Positions 23,031-34,651 of a DNA stretch of 64,000 nucleotides are shown in pieces (position 1 is the first letter of the stretch; each line of letters starts with the position of its first letter). Origin of the DNA: Chamaecrista fasciculata (lineage: Eukaryota; Streptophyta; Magnoliopsida; Fabales; Fabaceae); assembly GCA_003254925.1 (NCBI GenBank), contig QANZ01021234.1, positions 62,001-126,000 of the forward strand, read 5' to 3'. A model generated the notes under the pieces. That model did no database searches and was not told the origin of the DNA. It saw nothing but the letters and a program-made list of their open reading frames with translations. A program made the translations under genes and the position numbers.

Positions 23031-23986
23031 AATTGATTGATTACTCTCGTGATTCTTACATGTATGCTGTTTTAAATAAACAAAATTATATTTGCTCATT
23101 AATGGAGCAGATAAAGATTCACTTAAATAGTTAAATGGATGGATATATATAACATTTACTTTAACTTATATTATAATTGGTGTTTTTCCATTAAGATATA
23201 TTATATATAAGTAGTTCTCTTAAAGAGTTAAAGAAAAGGTACTAACATGAGCTTTCCCACGGATCGAAATCTTAAATCAAGAAAAGTAATAGTCATATTC
23301 TTCTCCCCGTAAAAGTACCATTTAATCATTGTATCAATATCAATATATAATATAAGAAAAAGTATAATCTATAGTTAGATAGTAAACAAAAATTAACAAC
23401 AATTCTTAAAAATCATCATATTAGTAATCTTATACTTGTAACGAATGTTTTCTTTTTCCCAAGTTATTATTATTGCCACTATTATTTATCCTTTGGTTGA
23501 GATTTGAGATATTGATCATGATCATTACTAGCTATAATAGACCTACGAAATTATCACATAAAAATAGTACAGTACCAGTGATCATGAAAGTATAGTAAAC
23601 AGAGGAAGAGATCAAGACCACAAAAAGATTGTTATAGAATAAATATCTTATGTTATATTATATTATATGATTTTGGAATCTTTGTTAATCTTTAAAAAAT
23701 ATATAAAATACAAGCTATAATATTAAGAATAGTTAAGATTGATGAAAAAAAAAGAATAGTAAAACTTTACTGACTATTTTAATTTGAATATTTTTCAATT
23801 TCTTTTTACTATAAAATATAATAGAAACAATTATCCTATTTCAAATTTAAAAAATAATATTTACATAATCTTTAATATGACTCAATAATTTTGAAAAATA
23901 TTCTTTAATGTATTTCAACTCCAAAAGCATGCACATTCATAAATTATAGTTTATACTATTTCATTTTAAAAACACTTTATATATAT
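23031..23986. other. Intergenic, AT-rich, nothing recognised
   Basis: No gene, RNA or clear repeat is supported between the Helitron and the MITE at 23987. Confidence 0.4.
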
Positions 23987-24140
23987 GGGTCCTTCTAATG
24001 TTAAGGTTTCTTTTGATTGGTCAAGTGAGTATTTAAACATTAAAAATTATTTTTTAAATGAATTTTTCGTAGATTCCAAAATATGAGATGCTATACTAAC
24101 CAATAAGAAGAAACCTTAAAATGTGCCTTGAGGGCACATG
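23987..24140. mobile_element. MITE-like element, about 154 bp
   Basis: The inner inverted repeats TTAAGGTTTCTTTTGATTGG (from 24001) and ACCAATAAGAAGAAACCTTA (from 24099) pair with few mismatches. The outer ends are GGGTCCTTCTAATG on the left and the complement of GCCTTGAGGGCACATG on the right. It is non-coding. The superfamily is not settled. Confidence 0.55.
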
Positions 24141-24162
24141 TTAGATAAATCATATATATATA

Positions 24163-24439
24163 CTAGGGGCTTGGCGTGCCCTAACGGGCACGCCAATATG
24201 CATGTAATGTTTGAATTGATTTAAAGTTGAAGATTATATTAAATTTTTATATTGATAAAAGAGTAAGTTTGGGACCAATTTGAGAAATTATAAAATATTT
24301 AGGACCAATTTGAAATTACCTCATATGGGGAGAGTGAGTGGGAGAGAGAGTGGGTAAATTTTTTTTTCTTTTTTAATTTTTTAATTTACTATTTTTGACC
24401 AACCATAAGGGGTGGTGGAGCCATATAATATAGTATAGA
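24163..24439 (-). mobile_element. Non-autonomous Helitron, 277 bp
   Basis: On the minus strand it starts TCTATACTATATTATATGG and ends with a strong hairpin (GGCGTGCCC, 4-base loop, GGGCACGCC), six bases and CTAG followed by T. Its termini match those of the elements at 17726 and 49987 while the interior differs, so it is a separate subfamily using the same ends. Confidence 0.78.
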
Positions 24440-24474
24440 TATAGATGTATGATGATATGTATGAAAAGGAAAAA

Positions 24475-24503
24475 ACCCGTGCGAACTCACGGGTCCATAC
24501 TAG
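24475..24503 (+). mobile_element. Helitron 3' terminus, plus strand
   Basis: Hairpin ACCCGT (24475-24480), 8-base loop, ACGGGT (24489-24494), then TCCATACTAG followed by T. It uses the same hairpin stem and loop length as the minus-strand terminus at 20423, so both belong to one family. The 5' end was not found; it may lie left of the 277-bp Helitron, which would then be nested inside. The end lies 233 bases upstream of the TIC22 start codon. Confidence 0.65.
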
Positions 24504-24541
24504 TTTTTGAAATAAAGCTAATATTGTATGTTTTTTGTTTT

Positions 24542-24572
24542 TGGGCCGAGGAGAATCGTGCCATATTGGGCT
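24542..24572. promoter_or_regulatory. Site II-like motifs in the TIC22 promoter
   Basis: Two TGGGCY motifs, TGGGCC (24542-24547) and TGGGCT (24567-24572), lie 165-195 bases before the TIC22 ATG. Motifs of this type are bound by TCP factors and are frequent in promoters of plant nuclear genes for organelle components. They are the only such motifs noticed in the short space left between the Helitron end and the gene. Confidence 0.45.
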
Positions 24573-24736
24573 TCGAAGTTTGAAGCCTCTCAAATAAACC
24601 ATAATCGTGACGCGAGCCATGCCCACTTCCTTCCTAGTTCCTAGTCTGTAAGCGAGACAGGGTTGCTCATTAGGCTTAGCCAGCATTACTGATACTGCCT
24701 GCATTGTTCTTTTCGCTTTGCTCAACCAGTCTGAGC

Positions 24737-27700
24737 ATGGAGTCCTCTACTTCATCCTCAACCAATCCTCTTCTCTCCTTTTCCTCCTTTATCCATCAAC
24801 ACTGTGTTCGCCTCGGCGCTGAGCTCGCCACTCGCTTCGACGAAACTAAGCGTTTCGCTGCTGCTTCCTGGTCTCGTCCCTCTCTCTCTCTCCCGCTTCC
24901 ACCTCCCTTTGCTTCTCTCGTCCATCCAAAACCCGCCTTCGCTGCTACTTTGACTTCTGACCATGTTGCCAAGTCCCTTGCCGGCACATCTGTTTTCACT
25001 GTTAGCAATTCTAACAATGAGTTTGTTCTGATTTCTGATCCTGATGGTACCAAGTCTATCGGATTGCTCTGCTTTCGCCAAGAGGACGCTGAAGCCTTTC
25101 TTGCTCAAGTTTGTTCCCCTTTAGATTCCAACGAACTAATTGAATTTCGTCTTTCGTTTCTCCAAATGCTGCTATCTCGTCTTGCTTTAGTGTTCCTTGC
25201 ATTTCGACCTCACTACATCTAGGATTGCTTTTCAGTTCAATTAGCACTTCTGCATATAGGATTCGAAATTGGAATTATGTGCTCGCTGGTTTCTCTTATT
25301 TAAAACATGTCTTCGTTTATGCTAAGTAGTTGCTTTGTTTTTTAAGGTTCGGTCGCGGAAAAGAGAACTGCGAGGTCAGCCTAGGGTTGTCCCCTTAACT
25401 CTTGACCAGGTTATCTCATTCTCCTCTCTATCTGGACCTAATTGTGGATTCTTTTTCTTTTGGCCCAAAGCTAACTGTGGATTGTTGAAGTAGTTATGTT
25501 CAAGTAAACTTTACATAGTAGATTTCTTGCTGAATAGTGAAACACTAGTTACATCACTATGCTGGTGACTGAGATTGTTTAGTATTTAATCAGTCATCTG
25601 TAGGCACGACTCCCTAAGGTATCTAGATGATACAGCATTTTACTTATCGTTGCAAAAAGATTTTTGATTCATTAGTAATTCGGCATCTACTACTGTTAAT
25701 ATTGTAACACTTTTGTCACGTCATAATTTTTACTTTTTGAGACTGCCTTGTACTGCGGCCATATTTACATTAAAATTTTTAGTTGACTAGTTTTCCATCA
25801 TCTATTCATGTGTTAATAGTAGAGGCATAGACCATAGTAGTAGTAGTGATGGGTTGGAGACATATCTGTCTAATTGTTTTATTTAATATAAATTTATTTA
25901 GCTATGTGACTGTGAGGCAACTTAGCATTTTTAGTCATGTTCCTTGTACAAATGCTTGTGGTTTATACTTCATACATGCATGACCATATGTCCACCGTTC
26001 TTCTGCAAAGGGGACTTCATGCCAGTCTCTACTGATGAGGCGAGACTCATAACAAGCAATATCCTTTTTCAGCCCTCTTATACATAATATTCTCCTTTGT
26101 GTCATAGGTATATATGTTAAAGGTTGAAGGCATTGCATTCCGATTTTTGCCTGATCCCGTTCAAATAAAGAATGCTTTACAGGTTAGTTTCTCATATGAT
26201 TATTGCTCACAGTTTCATTGTCTGACAGTAGCAATTCTGTGTTAGTAAAACCCAACTGGCTTGAATATTTTATAAGAAAATAGAAGCTTTGCATGATAAA
26301 CAAATCATGTAAATTGTTATTTGAATTGCTGAGCTGTATGATTGTGTCTTGACATAATTTTTTCATCTTTAACAGCTGAAAGCAGCCAATAAGACTGGGT
26401 TTGATGGAGTTCCTGTTTTTCAGGTATGTTATTTTGTTAAATTTATGGTCTTTGAGATAAAAATCCTCTTTGTGCAATTCATTATGTAAGAACAACCTAG
26501 TACTTAAGTTACTTCCTTGCATTATATAGATAGTGCTCCTCTCTTATTTTTATTTTTATATTTAATTTGTTTTCTCTTTGTTCTTTTTGGATTGGGGAAA
26601 AAGAAAGGAGGGGGTCAGTGGGTGGGTACAACTTACAACATATGAATGATATATGTTTGCATGTCATTTTGTCTAATTTACTTTTTAAGTGTTGAACATG
26701 AATTAGTACTATCACAGTATCACTAATTACTCCTATTTGCTTTTATTTCACTAAACTTATTGTTAGCTAGTTAACTTTAGCCACCACATTGTACACGATT
26801 TGCAAATGTTCTATCCAATGGTTTCTATGATGCCTGTAGTGCCCCAGTTAGTTGTCTAATTTTGGTAGTCCTTGGTTAACCGCTTTCTTTCTTAATAATC
26901 ATGCACACTTTCAGTCAGACCTTTTGGTTGTGAAGAGGAAGAACAAGCGTTACTGCCCTGTATATTTCTCAAAGGTGCGTTTCACCCATTGGTCTCTATG
27001 GTTTCGCTTATATTGTTAACACATAACTGGGTGTATTGATTTATGGAATTACATTGTATAGTTCTTATCTTTTGTTGGTTAATTGTACAGGAAGATATTG
27101 AGAAGGAACTATCCAAGGTTTCTAGGGCATCTAGGGGAGCTGGACTATCTCAGCATATTATGGTATAAAGTCTGCCATCCCGTTTCTTTTCCATTTCTTG
27201 AAGTTCGCCATGATGTTTCGTTCCCATTTCTTGACGTTTTCCATCTTGTTTCATTCCTTTTTCCTGAAGTTTCCCATCCTGTTTTTTTCCTATTTCTTGA
27301 AGTTTATGTCAGATACTTGGAAGGAAGTCTGAAATTCATTCTAAGAATTGTTTGTTATTTCCTGATAAATTTGCTGCAAGTTGTTTTACAATGTCAGCAC
27401 AGGCACCAATCAATTTTAACTTTAAAAAAAATGGAATTGAGTATACATTTTTTTAATTAAAAAACCCTTGGTTGATTGAATTTCTTCAATTTTTGTGTGA
27501 ATTGCGATATCTGTCTTAAATAAGATATAGCATTGGGGTTCTTGTTCTTGAATCCCATCAAGACCTGCCATTTGAATTGATTTTGCTCCTATTGTAACGG
27601 TAGACACAGACACGCATTTATGTTTTTCTTTTTTGGAATTGATTATATATACTGAGTAGGGCGGTTGAGGACTAGGTCCAACCCAATTTGTAGTCATGAA

Positions 27701-28327
27701 TTGATGGGTAAATCAGGTTGGGGTTGTTGAAATTTCAGGACTAGCGACTCAATCAAACTTTATTTTTAAACCAGAAAACCTGTCGAATAAATTATTTTAT
27801 TTCGAAAGCTGCAATGTAAAATTTTATGAGGATTTTAGGTATAGGCTACAATTACAAATGCATGTCATAAATTCCTCAAGTCTTTCTTCATTGGAAAAAA
27901 ATAAGGGGGAGGAAGGGGAATTTTATGTTTGCTGAATGATAGAATAGGAAGTAGAACTCAAAGGTATAGTTTTTGTATAGTTGATGAAATTGAAAATTAC
28001 GGACCTTGTGAGAGAATTTTGATGACTGTAACTTGGTATAGTGATCTCTGTAGGTTAGTCTTATAAATTTCTTGTTTTTTATCAATCATTTGAACTTGGT
28101 TTTTTGTTTTCAATAGGTTGGTAGTTTGGAAGATGTACTTAGAAAAATGGAGGTAATTACTCTACTAGCAGCAGGTTAATTTCTTAAATCCTATTAAAAT
28201 CGAGTTTTAGTAAGTTTTTCTGTCTTCCATGATGCAGACGAGTGAAAGGAACTCAGGATGGGAGGATTTAATTTTTATTCCACCAGGGAAAAGTCGCTCT
28301 GAACACATTAAAGAAATTGACGCTTGA
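24737..28327 (+). CDS. TIC22: Tic22-like chloroplast import protein, 8 exons, 271 aa
   Basis: The protein works in the chloroplast envelope intermembrane space, helping preproteins pass between the TOC and TIC translocons. Exons read as 24737-25108, 25347-25409, 26108-26182, 26376-26423, 26915-26974, 27091-27162, 28117-28152 and 28238-28327. Every junction is GT-AG in phase 0, and the frame is open throughout to TGA. The 271 residues fit the usual length of about 270. Family segments are SLAGTSVFTVSNSNNEFVLI, GLLCFRQEDAEAFLAQ, LKVEGIAFRFLPDPVQIKNA, FDGVPVFQSDLLVVKRKNKR and SGWEDLIFIPPGKS. The N-terminal 70 residues are serine- and proline-rich with basic residues, as expected for targeting. 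The gene sits head-to-tail with GUX2, as its Arabidopsis homologue At4g33350 does. A longer reading from 24704 would have no ATG, so 24737 is chosen. Confidence 0.95.
27170..27307 (+). repeat. Minisatellite in TIC22 intron 6
   Basis: About four degenerate units of 32-34 bases, each of the form CCAT, GTTTC, TTCC, ATTTCTTGAAGTT, follow directly after the exon 6 donor site. Confidence 0.65.
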
Positions 28328-29674
28328 ATCCAGGGTGCAACTTAAGCTAACGATGGTTTTATGTTGCTTCTACGAGCAAATTGGGTGTTTTTGTTCTCAC
28401 GTCTCGGCAGGTAAGACGCCTGGACTTCTGCTTCAAATTGTTGTGTTCTTCCGATTTACTTCTCCTTGTCTCCTCAAAAGATGTGTTTCTGGTGCAGAGA
28501 TTTTCGGGATACAAGTTAAGATATGTCTATGTGAGAGAACATAACTGCTAACATCCATTTCAATAAGAGGTCGATGGAATGCCAATGTTGTGTGTATTAT
28601 ATACATGTATGAAAGGCGTTTCTACTCATACATGTACAGCTGAATAACTATTTTGGAAACACCGTACTTTATACCTTGAATTCTAGATTAATGGATTCAG
28701 GGGAGATAGTTGATATTAATATACAGTTATTTTTGGAGACTCACGTTTTAGAATTTCATTTATCTATTCATTTATCTTGCTTGGCGGGCATGTTTGGCGA
28801 GGATAAAAAAGGAAAAGGAGAATTGTCATAATTGATTCACCACCTGAAGATTGATTTACCAAGGTCCTAACAGACATGGTTGACCTACTACAGCACCAAC
28901 ATTATTATATATATGGGTGGGCAGTAGCCCGATTCTCAGTTAGTCTAATCATCAGAAGGAGGATGACCTTTAGACAACAAAAATGATAGTTCACCATTCT
29001 CTCAGGCTCTGATCTGATCGTGCAAAGCATGTCCTGGAAGCATCTTTATGAATTATGTTATGCTGACGCGCAACCTATAAACCTATTTTTATGTCAGTAA
29101 TAAACGAGATAAGTTAAAGGGGGATTATTATCCTCTTTTGTTTTTCTGTCAGATAAAGGTGCTTATTATCATATATATCGGGAATTGGTGGAGCCTCACC
29201 ATTCAGTAACGAATAACAGCAACCTTTCTTTGCATGTAGGAAGTTGACGGGCCAACCAAATAGTTGTTGGGTGAGCCTGCTTACCTGATCTTAACATCCA
29301 TCCTAATTGGTCATTTGTCTTGCGTTTTTACCACTCTACCCCTTTCTTTCTCTCAGATCTGAACTTACCTCCATTTGTCCTAATTGGTTGAGCCGGCTTA
29401 ATTAACAAAGCCACGACGTGGAAAACATGAGGACCTTTTGGTAATTTTTTAAGGATTTCCAAAAAGGAGAGGACACGTGGAACTATATACATGGTCCGCC
29501 TTGCTTTAATATTTACTCTAATTCAACAACTGCCTCCAAATCCTTGCTTCTTATTCTAATCATCATGCTTAACTACTACTGCTCCTAAACTTATAAGTTG
29601 GGAAACCATTTACATTTATGCGCTAGTCCTCGCTTCACCCTCGAGGCACCACAGCTAGTAATTCTACTCAAGGA
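28328..29674. other. TIC22 3' region and GUX2 promoter
   Basis: The first few hundred bases must carry the TIC22 3' UTR and poly(A) signals. No gene, RNA or transposon end was recognised in the rest. Confidence 0.4.
29255..29490 (+). promoter_or_regulatory. Candidate GUX2 promoter motifs
   Basis: ACCAAAT at 29255-29261 matches the secondary-wall MYB responsive element consensus ACC(A/T)A(A/C)(T/C). CACGTG at 29474-29479 is a G-box, and TATATA at 29484-29489 could be the TATA box, about 185 bases before the ATG. Such short motifs occur by chance, so the link to secondary-wall control is inference from the family. Confidence 0.3.
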
Positions 29675-32495
29675 ATGGAAAGTTCAGGCCTTCAAAAGAT
29701 TGTCAAGACCGTACCTTCGAAAGCTTTAGTTATCAGAATCAACTTGGTTTTCCTTGCCTTCTTTCTTATTATTTATGCAACCTTCCTTCTTCGGCCATCT
29801 TCCACTTCCTCAATCTACTTCGAGAATGCAGCCTCCCTTGTGAGGTGCTCCTTGCGCGAATGCCATCACAAGGTAAGGTGAGCCTACTACAATGGCAACA
29901 CTTTTTCTTATTCCCCTGAATTCCTTTTTTTTTTTTTTCCTTTTTGTTGTGATGGTAATTAAGCACAAGTTAATTAGATGTCCCCTGATGGACCATTTGC
30001 TTGATCTTGAATAATTTAGGGAGAAAAGAACATAAAATTGAAAGCAGTTTTGGAGGAGAAGCCTCAAGCCAATTCACGGAGGCCAAAGGGTATCGCAAGT
30101 AAGATAGAGGTACCTAGCTTCTTTCGGAAAATGGGGAAAGAAATGAAGATTGGGATGGTGAACATGGAGGAGGACGATGTGAATGAATGGAGATCACAGG
30201 GAGAAATAATAAATGTTAACTTCGATAGGGTATCACAGCTGTTCAATTGGACAGATTTGTTCCCTGAATGGATAGACGAGGAGGAAGAAAGTGATGTTCC
30301 AACATGCCCTGAGTTACCAATGCCAGAGTTAGATGCATATGATAACATGGACGTGATTGTGGCCAAATTGCCTTGCAAGCATCCTGAAGAAGGGTGGGGG
30401 AGGGAGGTATTTCGGTTGCAAGTTCATCTAATAGTGGCCAATCTGGCTGTGAAAAAAGGGAAAACAGATTGGAATAGGAAAACAAAAGTGGTATTATTGA
30501 GCAAGTGTAGACCAATGTTAGAGTTGTTTCGATGTGATGACTTGGTTAAGAAGCAAGGTGATTGGTGGTATTATGAGCCAGAGGTCAAGAGGTTGGACCA
30601 AAAAATCTCATTGCCCGTTGGATCTTGCAAGTTGGCTCTCCCCTTATGGGAACAAGGTATGCCTCCAAATGTCAATTTCATAATTTCAGATTTTTCTTCT
30701 GTTTTTACATTTACTTAGCCAAGTTAATGATAAAAAAAAAGTAAACTATTAAAAATACAACTGTACTAATGACGCGCCAGGTAGGGGTCGAACCTACGAC
30801 TTTCTGCTTAGGAAACAGACGCTCTATCCACTGAGCTACAGGCGCCTACTTAGCGTTATGCGTTTGTTTTTACTATTCATCTCTTTCATCTCTTTCTAAT
30901 TAGAAAATCATGGTAGCTTATAACTCACGTCAACTATAACTAAAACTGTAACATCAGTCTTTGGAAAGGTACAACAACAACATCATCATTGATCATAATT
31001 ACCCTTATTTTTATTTAAGTCGTTATCAGCCTCCATTATTAATCGAAATTAGATGGTTACAAATCAATATAGATTCTTTCATTCATGGTATTCGAATGGA
31101 GTCTCCCTGACTACGGCGTACTTTGAGAATTAAGAGGGAGACTTCATAATTATTATTTTTCTAAATATAGCCTAGACCCTTACTTCTACGTCTCTTGTAA
31201 ATTGTTAATTAGGGATTTTATATGAGTCACAATTGTAAAAAGAAATTTTATGAAAAGTAAAATCATTAATTAGGGATCGATGACATACAATGTTGATATC
31301 GATACATGTAACAGTGGCTTTCATGATTTCGTAACTATAAAGTAAAAACAACTAACCAATGTGGAAGTTTGTTCCAAAGCTTGCGGACCTATTTAACCCG
31401 TTCTTTCGGGTTTAATTTCCTGGATTCTGTCTCACAACATTTCTAGAAGCTTTTGTTTTGTATGTAGCTATGATATTTGAAGGCAAAACCCTGTATATAT
31501 CCAGCCTCTTTTTCTAATTAAGCTCTGATATTTCAGGAATTGACGTGGAATATGACTTGTCAAAGATTGAGAAAAGCGTATCAAGCGCATCGAGAGTGAA
31601 ACGCGAAGCCTACGCGACGGTACTACACTCTTCAGAATCCTATGTTTGTGGCGCAATCACACTAGCACAGAGCCTTCGTAAAACCGGAACCAAACGCGAC
31701 CTTATCCTCCTAATAGACAAGTCTATCTCCGCTCCCAAACGCCAAGCTCTCTCGGATTCGGGTTGGAAGATCCGAATCATAACCCGGATCCGAAATCCCA
31801 GAGCCGAAAACGGCACCTACAACGAATACAACTACAGCAAGTTCCGGCTATGGCAGCTCACCGACTACGACAAAATCATCTTCATCGACTCCGACATCCT
31901 CGTCCTCCGCAACCTCGACATCCTCTTCCATTTTCCCCAAATGACGGCCACCGGAAACGACCAATCGATCTTCAATTCCGGCATCATGGTCATCGAGCCG
32001 TCGAATTGTACCTTCCGTGTTCTGATGGATCGGCGTGACGACATCGTATCGTACAACGGCGGCGACCAAGGGTTTCTGAATGAGATATTCGTGTGGTGGC
32101 ACAGATTGCCTCGGAGGGTGAATTTTCTGAAGAATTTCTGGGCGAACACGACGATTGAAGCGAGCGTGAAGAATGGGCTATTTGCGGCGGATCCACCTAG
32201 GGTTTATGCGATTCATTATTTAGGGTTGAAGCCATGGCATTGTTATAGGGATTATGATTGCAATTGGGATGTAGAGGATCAGCGAGTGTACGCGAGTGAC
32301 GTGGCGCATCGACGGTGGTGGAGGTTTTATGATGGAATGGAAGAGAGGTTGAAGAATTTCTGTAGGTTAACGAAACGACGTCGGACTGAGTTGAATTGGG
32401 AAAGGAGGAAGGCCAGAAAGATCGGATTATCTGATGGTCACTGGAAAATTAATATTACTGACCCTAGACGATCTGGCTCTCTTTTGATGGATTAG
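29675..32495 (+). CDS. GUX2: GUX2-like xylan glucuronosyltransferase (GT8), 3 exons, 597 aa
   Basis: A Golgi type II membrane glycosyltransferase that adds glucuronic acid from UDP-GlcA to the xylan backbone. Exons are 29675-29872, 30020-30656 and 31537-32495, with GT-AG junctions and an open frame to TAG. A membrane anchor lies at about residues 18-40 (INLVFLAFFLIIYATFLL). The GT8 domain begins near residue 300 (REAYATVLHSSESYVCGAIT) and holds the metal-binding DSD at 396-398, NSGIMVIEPS, GGDQGFLNEIF and HYLGLKPW (505-512). Length and the neighbouring TIC22 gene favour Arabidopsis GUX2 (At4g33330, about 596 aa) over GUX4/5. Another GUX paralogue remains possible. Intron 2 carries a tRNA gene on the other strand. 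Confidence 0.92.
30773..30845 (-). tRNA. tRNA-Arg(CCT), inside GUX2 intron 2, antisense
   Basis: A complete 73-base tRNA read on the minus strand. The acceptor stem is GCGCCTG/CTGGCGC with one T-T mismatch and discriminator G. The D arm is GCTC AGTGGATA GAGC, the anticodon loop TTCCTAA reads CCT at 30810-30812, and the T arm is GTAGG TTCGACC CCTAC. The A box and the B box (GGTTCGACC) are intact. On the minus strand a T run follows about 20 bases downstream and could stop Pol III. The sequence agrees with nuclear plant tRNA-Arg(CCT) as I remember it, so it looks functional. Confidence 0.95.
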
Positions 32496-33147
32496 ACTTT
32501 TTTCTTTTTATTATTATTTTTATTTTCTGTTTTGCCTTTTCTTTTTGGGATACATACTTTCCCCACTTATGCATGGTAAATGAGATATATAATGGTACAT
32601 GATTACACAAAACGCATGGATGATTGGGCATTCTCCATGCAGTTTATTTATGTGTGAATAGGAGTATAGATATTTTGGGTTCCTAAAGCTTTGGATATAT
32701 TTTCGATCGGTCATATTATTTTTATTTTTTTTAGTACTTCAAAAATAAGGACTTACGATTAATAAATCATTAAGATTGATGCTCGGTATTTCCTTATCTC
32801 TCACACTAGCTAGAATTCCAAAAATAATATAATAAAGACAATAAAAATTAGATGTTGGAATTGGATTAAATATATTATATATCCAACTACGAAGTTATAT
32901 AAAGGTGTATAATAAAATCAAGAGTGGAATGTATAATATTAATTGTTTAGATATAAAGATTTCTTCCTTTTTTTTGTTGAGTTTATTATAGGTGTTTTTA
33001 TTGGAGATAAATCATATTCGAGGCATTGTCAAATACTAAATGTGAATATTTCTCCTAATAAGATTTTGAATCTTGTTTTACTATGTTGCGAGAGACTAAC
33101 CTAGACTAAAATCTCGTTGGCCATATATAAAAAATTTTAAGCGAAAC
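32496..33147. other. GUX2 3' region, no other gene
   Basis: Presumed 3' UTR followed by AT-rich intergenic DNA. Nothing further was recognised. Confidence 0.4.
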
Positions 33148-34651
33148 GTGCCTGATTGATTGGTCACGCCATTTTCTATTTTCATTTCCATTGAAAATAG
33201 GAAATGACAAAGAAAATGCGTTTGCTTATTATTTTCGAAAATAGTTTTCATGAAATATTTTTTAAATTCCTGCAATTTTCGGAAACGCCAAAAAGACGTT
33301 TTCGCTGTTTCCTGTTCAACAATTTAAGAATTGGAAATGCAATTTGGAAACGCGGTGGCATTTCTGTTATTATACGATGAATTAATGAAAAGGCGGTGGC
33401 AATATGTGTAATTTTGCATTTCTCCTCTGAACCCCCAAACCTATCTTATTGTTCAACCGAAGGCAACAATGAAAGCATCCTTCGCTCATTAATCAAGCTC
33501 CATCATTCGCAACCGTTCAGCAGTGTTTTCCACCATGAGAGGCCTCCTTGACACAATCGGTCGCGTTCGTGCTCGGAGGCTTGCGATTCTCGCGAACCCA
33601 CTACATCGTTCAACAACGTCGACACCGTCCTCCATTAACGCTACCATCATCTTCTTCGGCGTTCAAGAGTCTGTTGTGATCTGTAAGGTCCGAAGCCGGT
33701 GAACACAGTCTAGACGATGGCAGGTTCCACCGTCAACCACTGCCCCCTGTTTCTTTTTTGGAGGAAAGAATCTTGAGCCCTTAAAAGAACAAGCCCTTAA
33801 AGATTGGTGTACAAGCCCTTATTTGTATTCTAATTCCAATTTCTTCACATCTTTGATCTAAAATGATGTACAACTTTCCAGATTGCACAGTCATATTGAT
33901 AGCTACTAAGCCACGCATTTTTTGGGTATCCTTCAAGCTTCACCTTCACAGTAGTTTCTTCCTAAACTTATTTTTGGTTTTAGTTGCTCTGTTTCATTAT
34001 ATCTCTCTTTTATTCCCAATTTTGTCTTATTATCAAAAGAAATGAATGACCCACCGATTACAGCTCAGGCTCTGCTCTTTGATGTTAGGAGTTTTTTGGG
34101 GCACAATGTTGTCATCGTGCCCACCCCCTCCTTTAATTCAGCTTGATTTCGTTTCTTATGTCAAGTCTAGAGCTATCTTAATATGTTTATCTTGGTGTTT
34201 ATCTTAATGTGTTTATCTTGATTTCGTGCCCACCCCCTCAATTGCTATGCTTTATGTTTCTGTAATGCTTGTAGAGCTTTATTATCTTAGTGATGTTGGT
34301 TTTAAATTTTAATTAAAAAAAATGAATGATGTTATTAGAGAGTTAGGTGATTCCAATTTTTTTTTGATAATACAAGAACATAGTTGGGGAGTACAAGAAG
34401 GATTCAATGATACAATACAAAAATTGAAAACAAAATTACAAATATAATAATCAATCACATTTTCATAATTTTTACTCTTTAAAAAATTTCAAACCAAACG
34501 TGTTTTCTTAAACTTTGTTTCTAAAATTATATTTTCACAATGGAAACCAAACGCATTTTTAAAATGTTGAAAATTTTAAAATGAAAATCATTTTCAAGAA
34601 ATGAAAATAAAAAATGAAAACAGAAAATATTTTCACGAACCAATCGGGCCC
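33148..34651. mobile_element. TIR element of about 1.5 kb with a GC-richer insert
   Basis: The left end (GCCTGATTGATTGGTCACG) and the minus-strand reading of the right end (GGGCCCGATTGGTTCGTG) are similar. Both continue into runs of TTTTC and TTTTCATTT. The middle (33500-33760) is richer in G and C and opens with an ATG followed by MRGLLDTIGRVRARR, which looks like the start of a host gene. No transposase was seen. The target-site duplication is unclear, so the superfamily (hAT or Mutator) is open. Confidence 0.55.

Noticed and set aside
24796-25108. Minus-strand frames opposite TIC22 exon 1
   Set aside because: Shadows; the plus strand encodes a clear Tic22 family protein.
29810-30515. Minus-strand frames opposite GUX2 exons 1 and 2
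   Set aside because: Shadows of the real coding frame.
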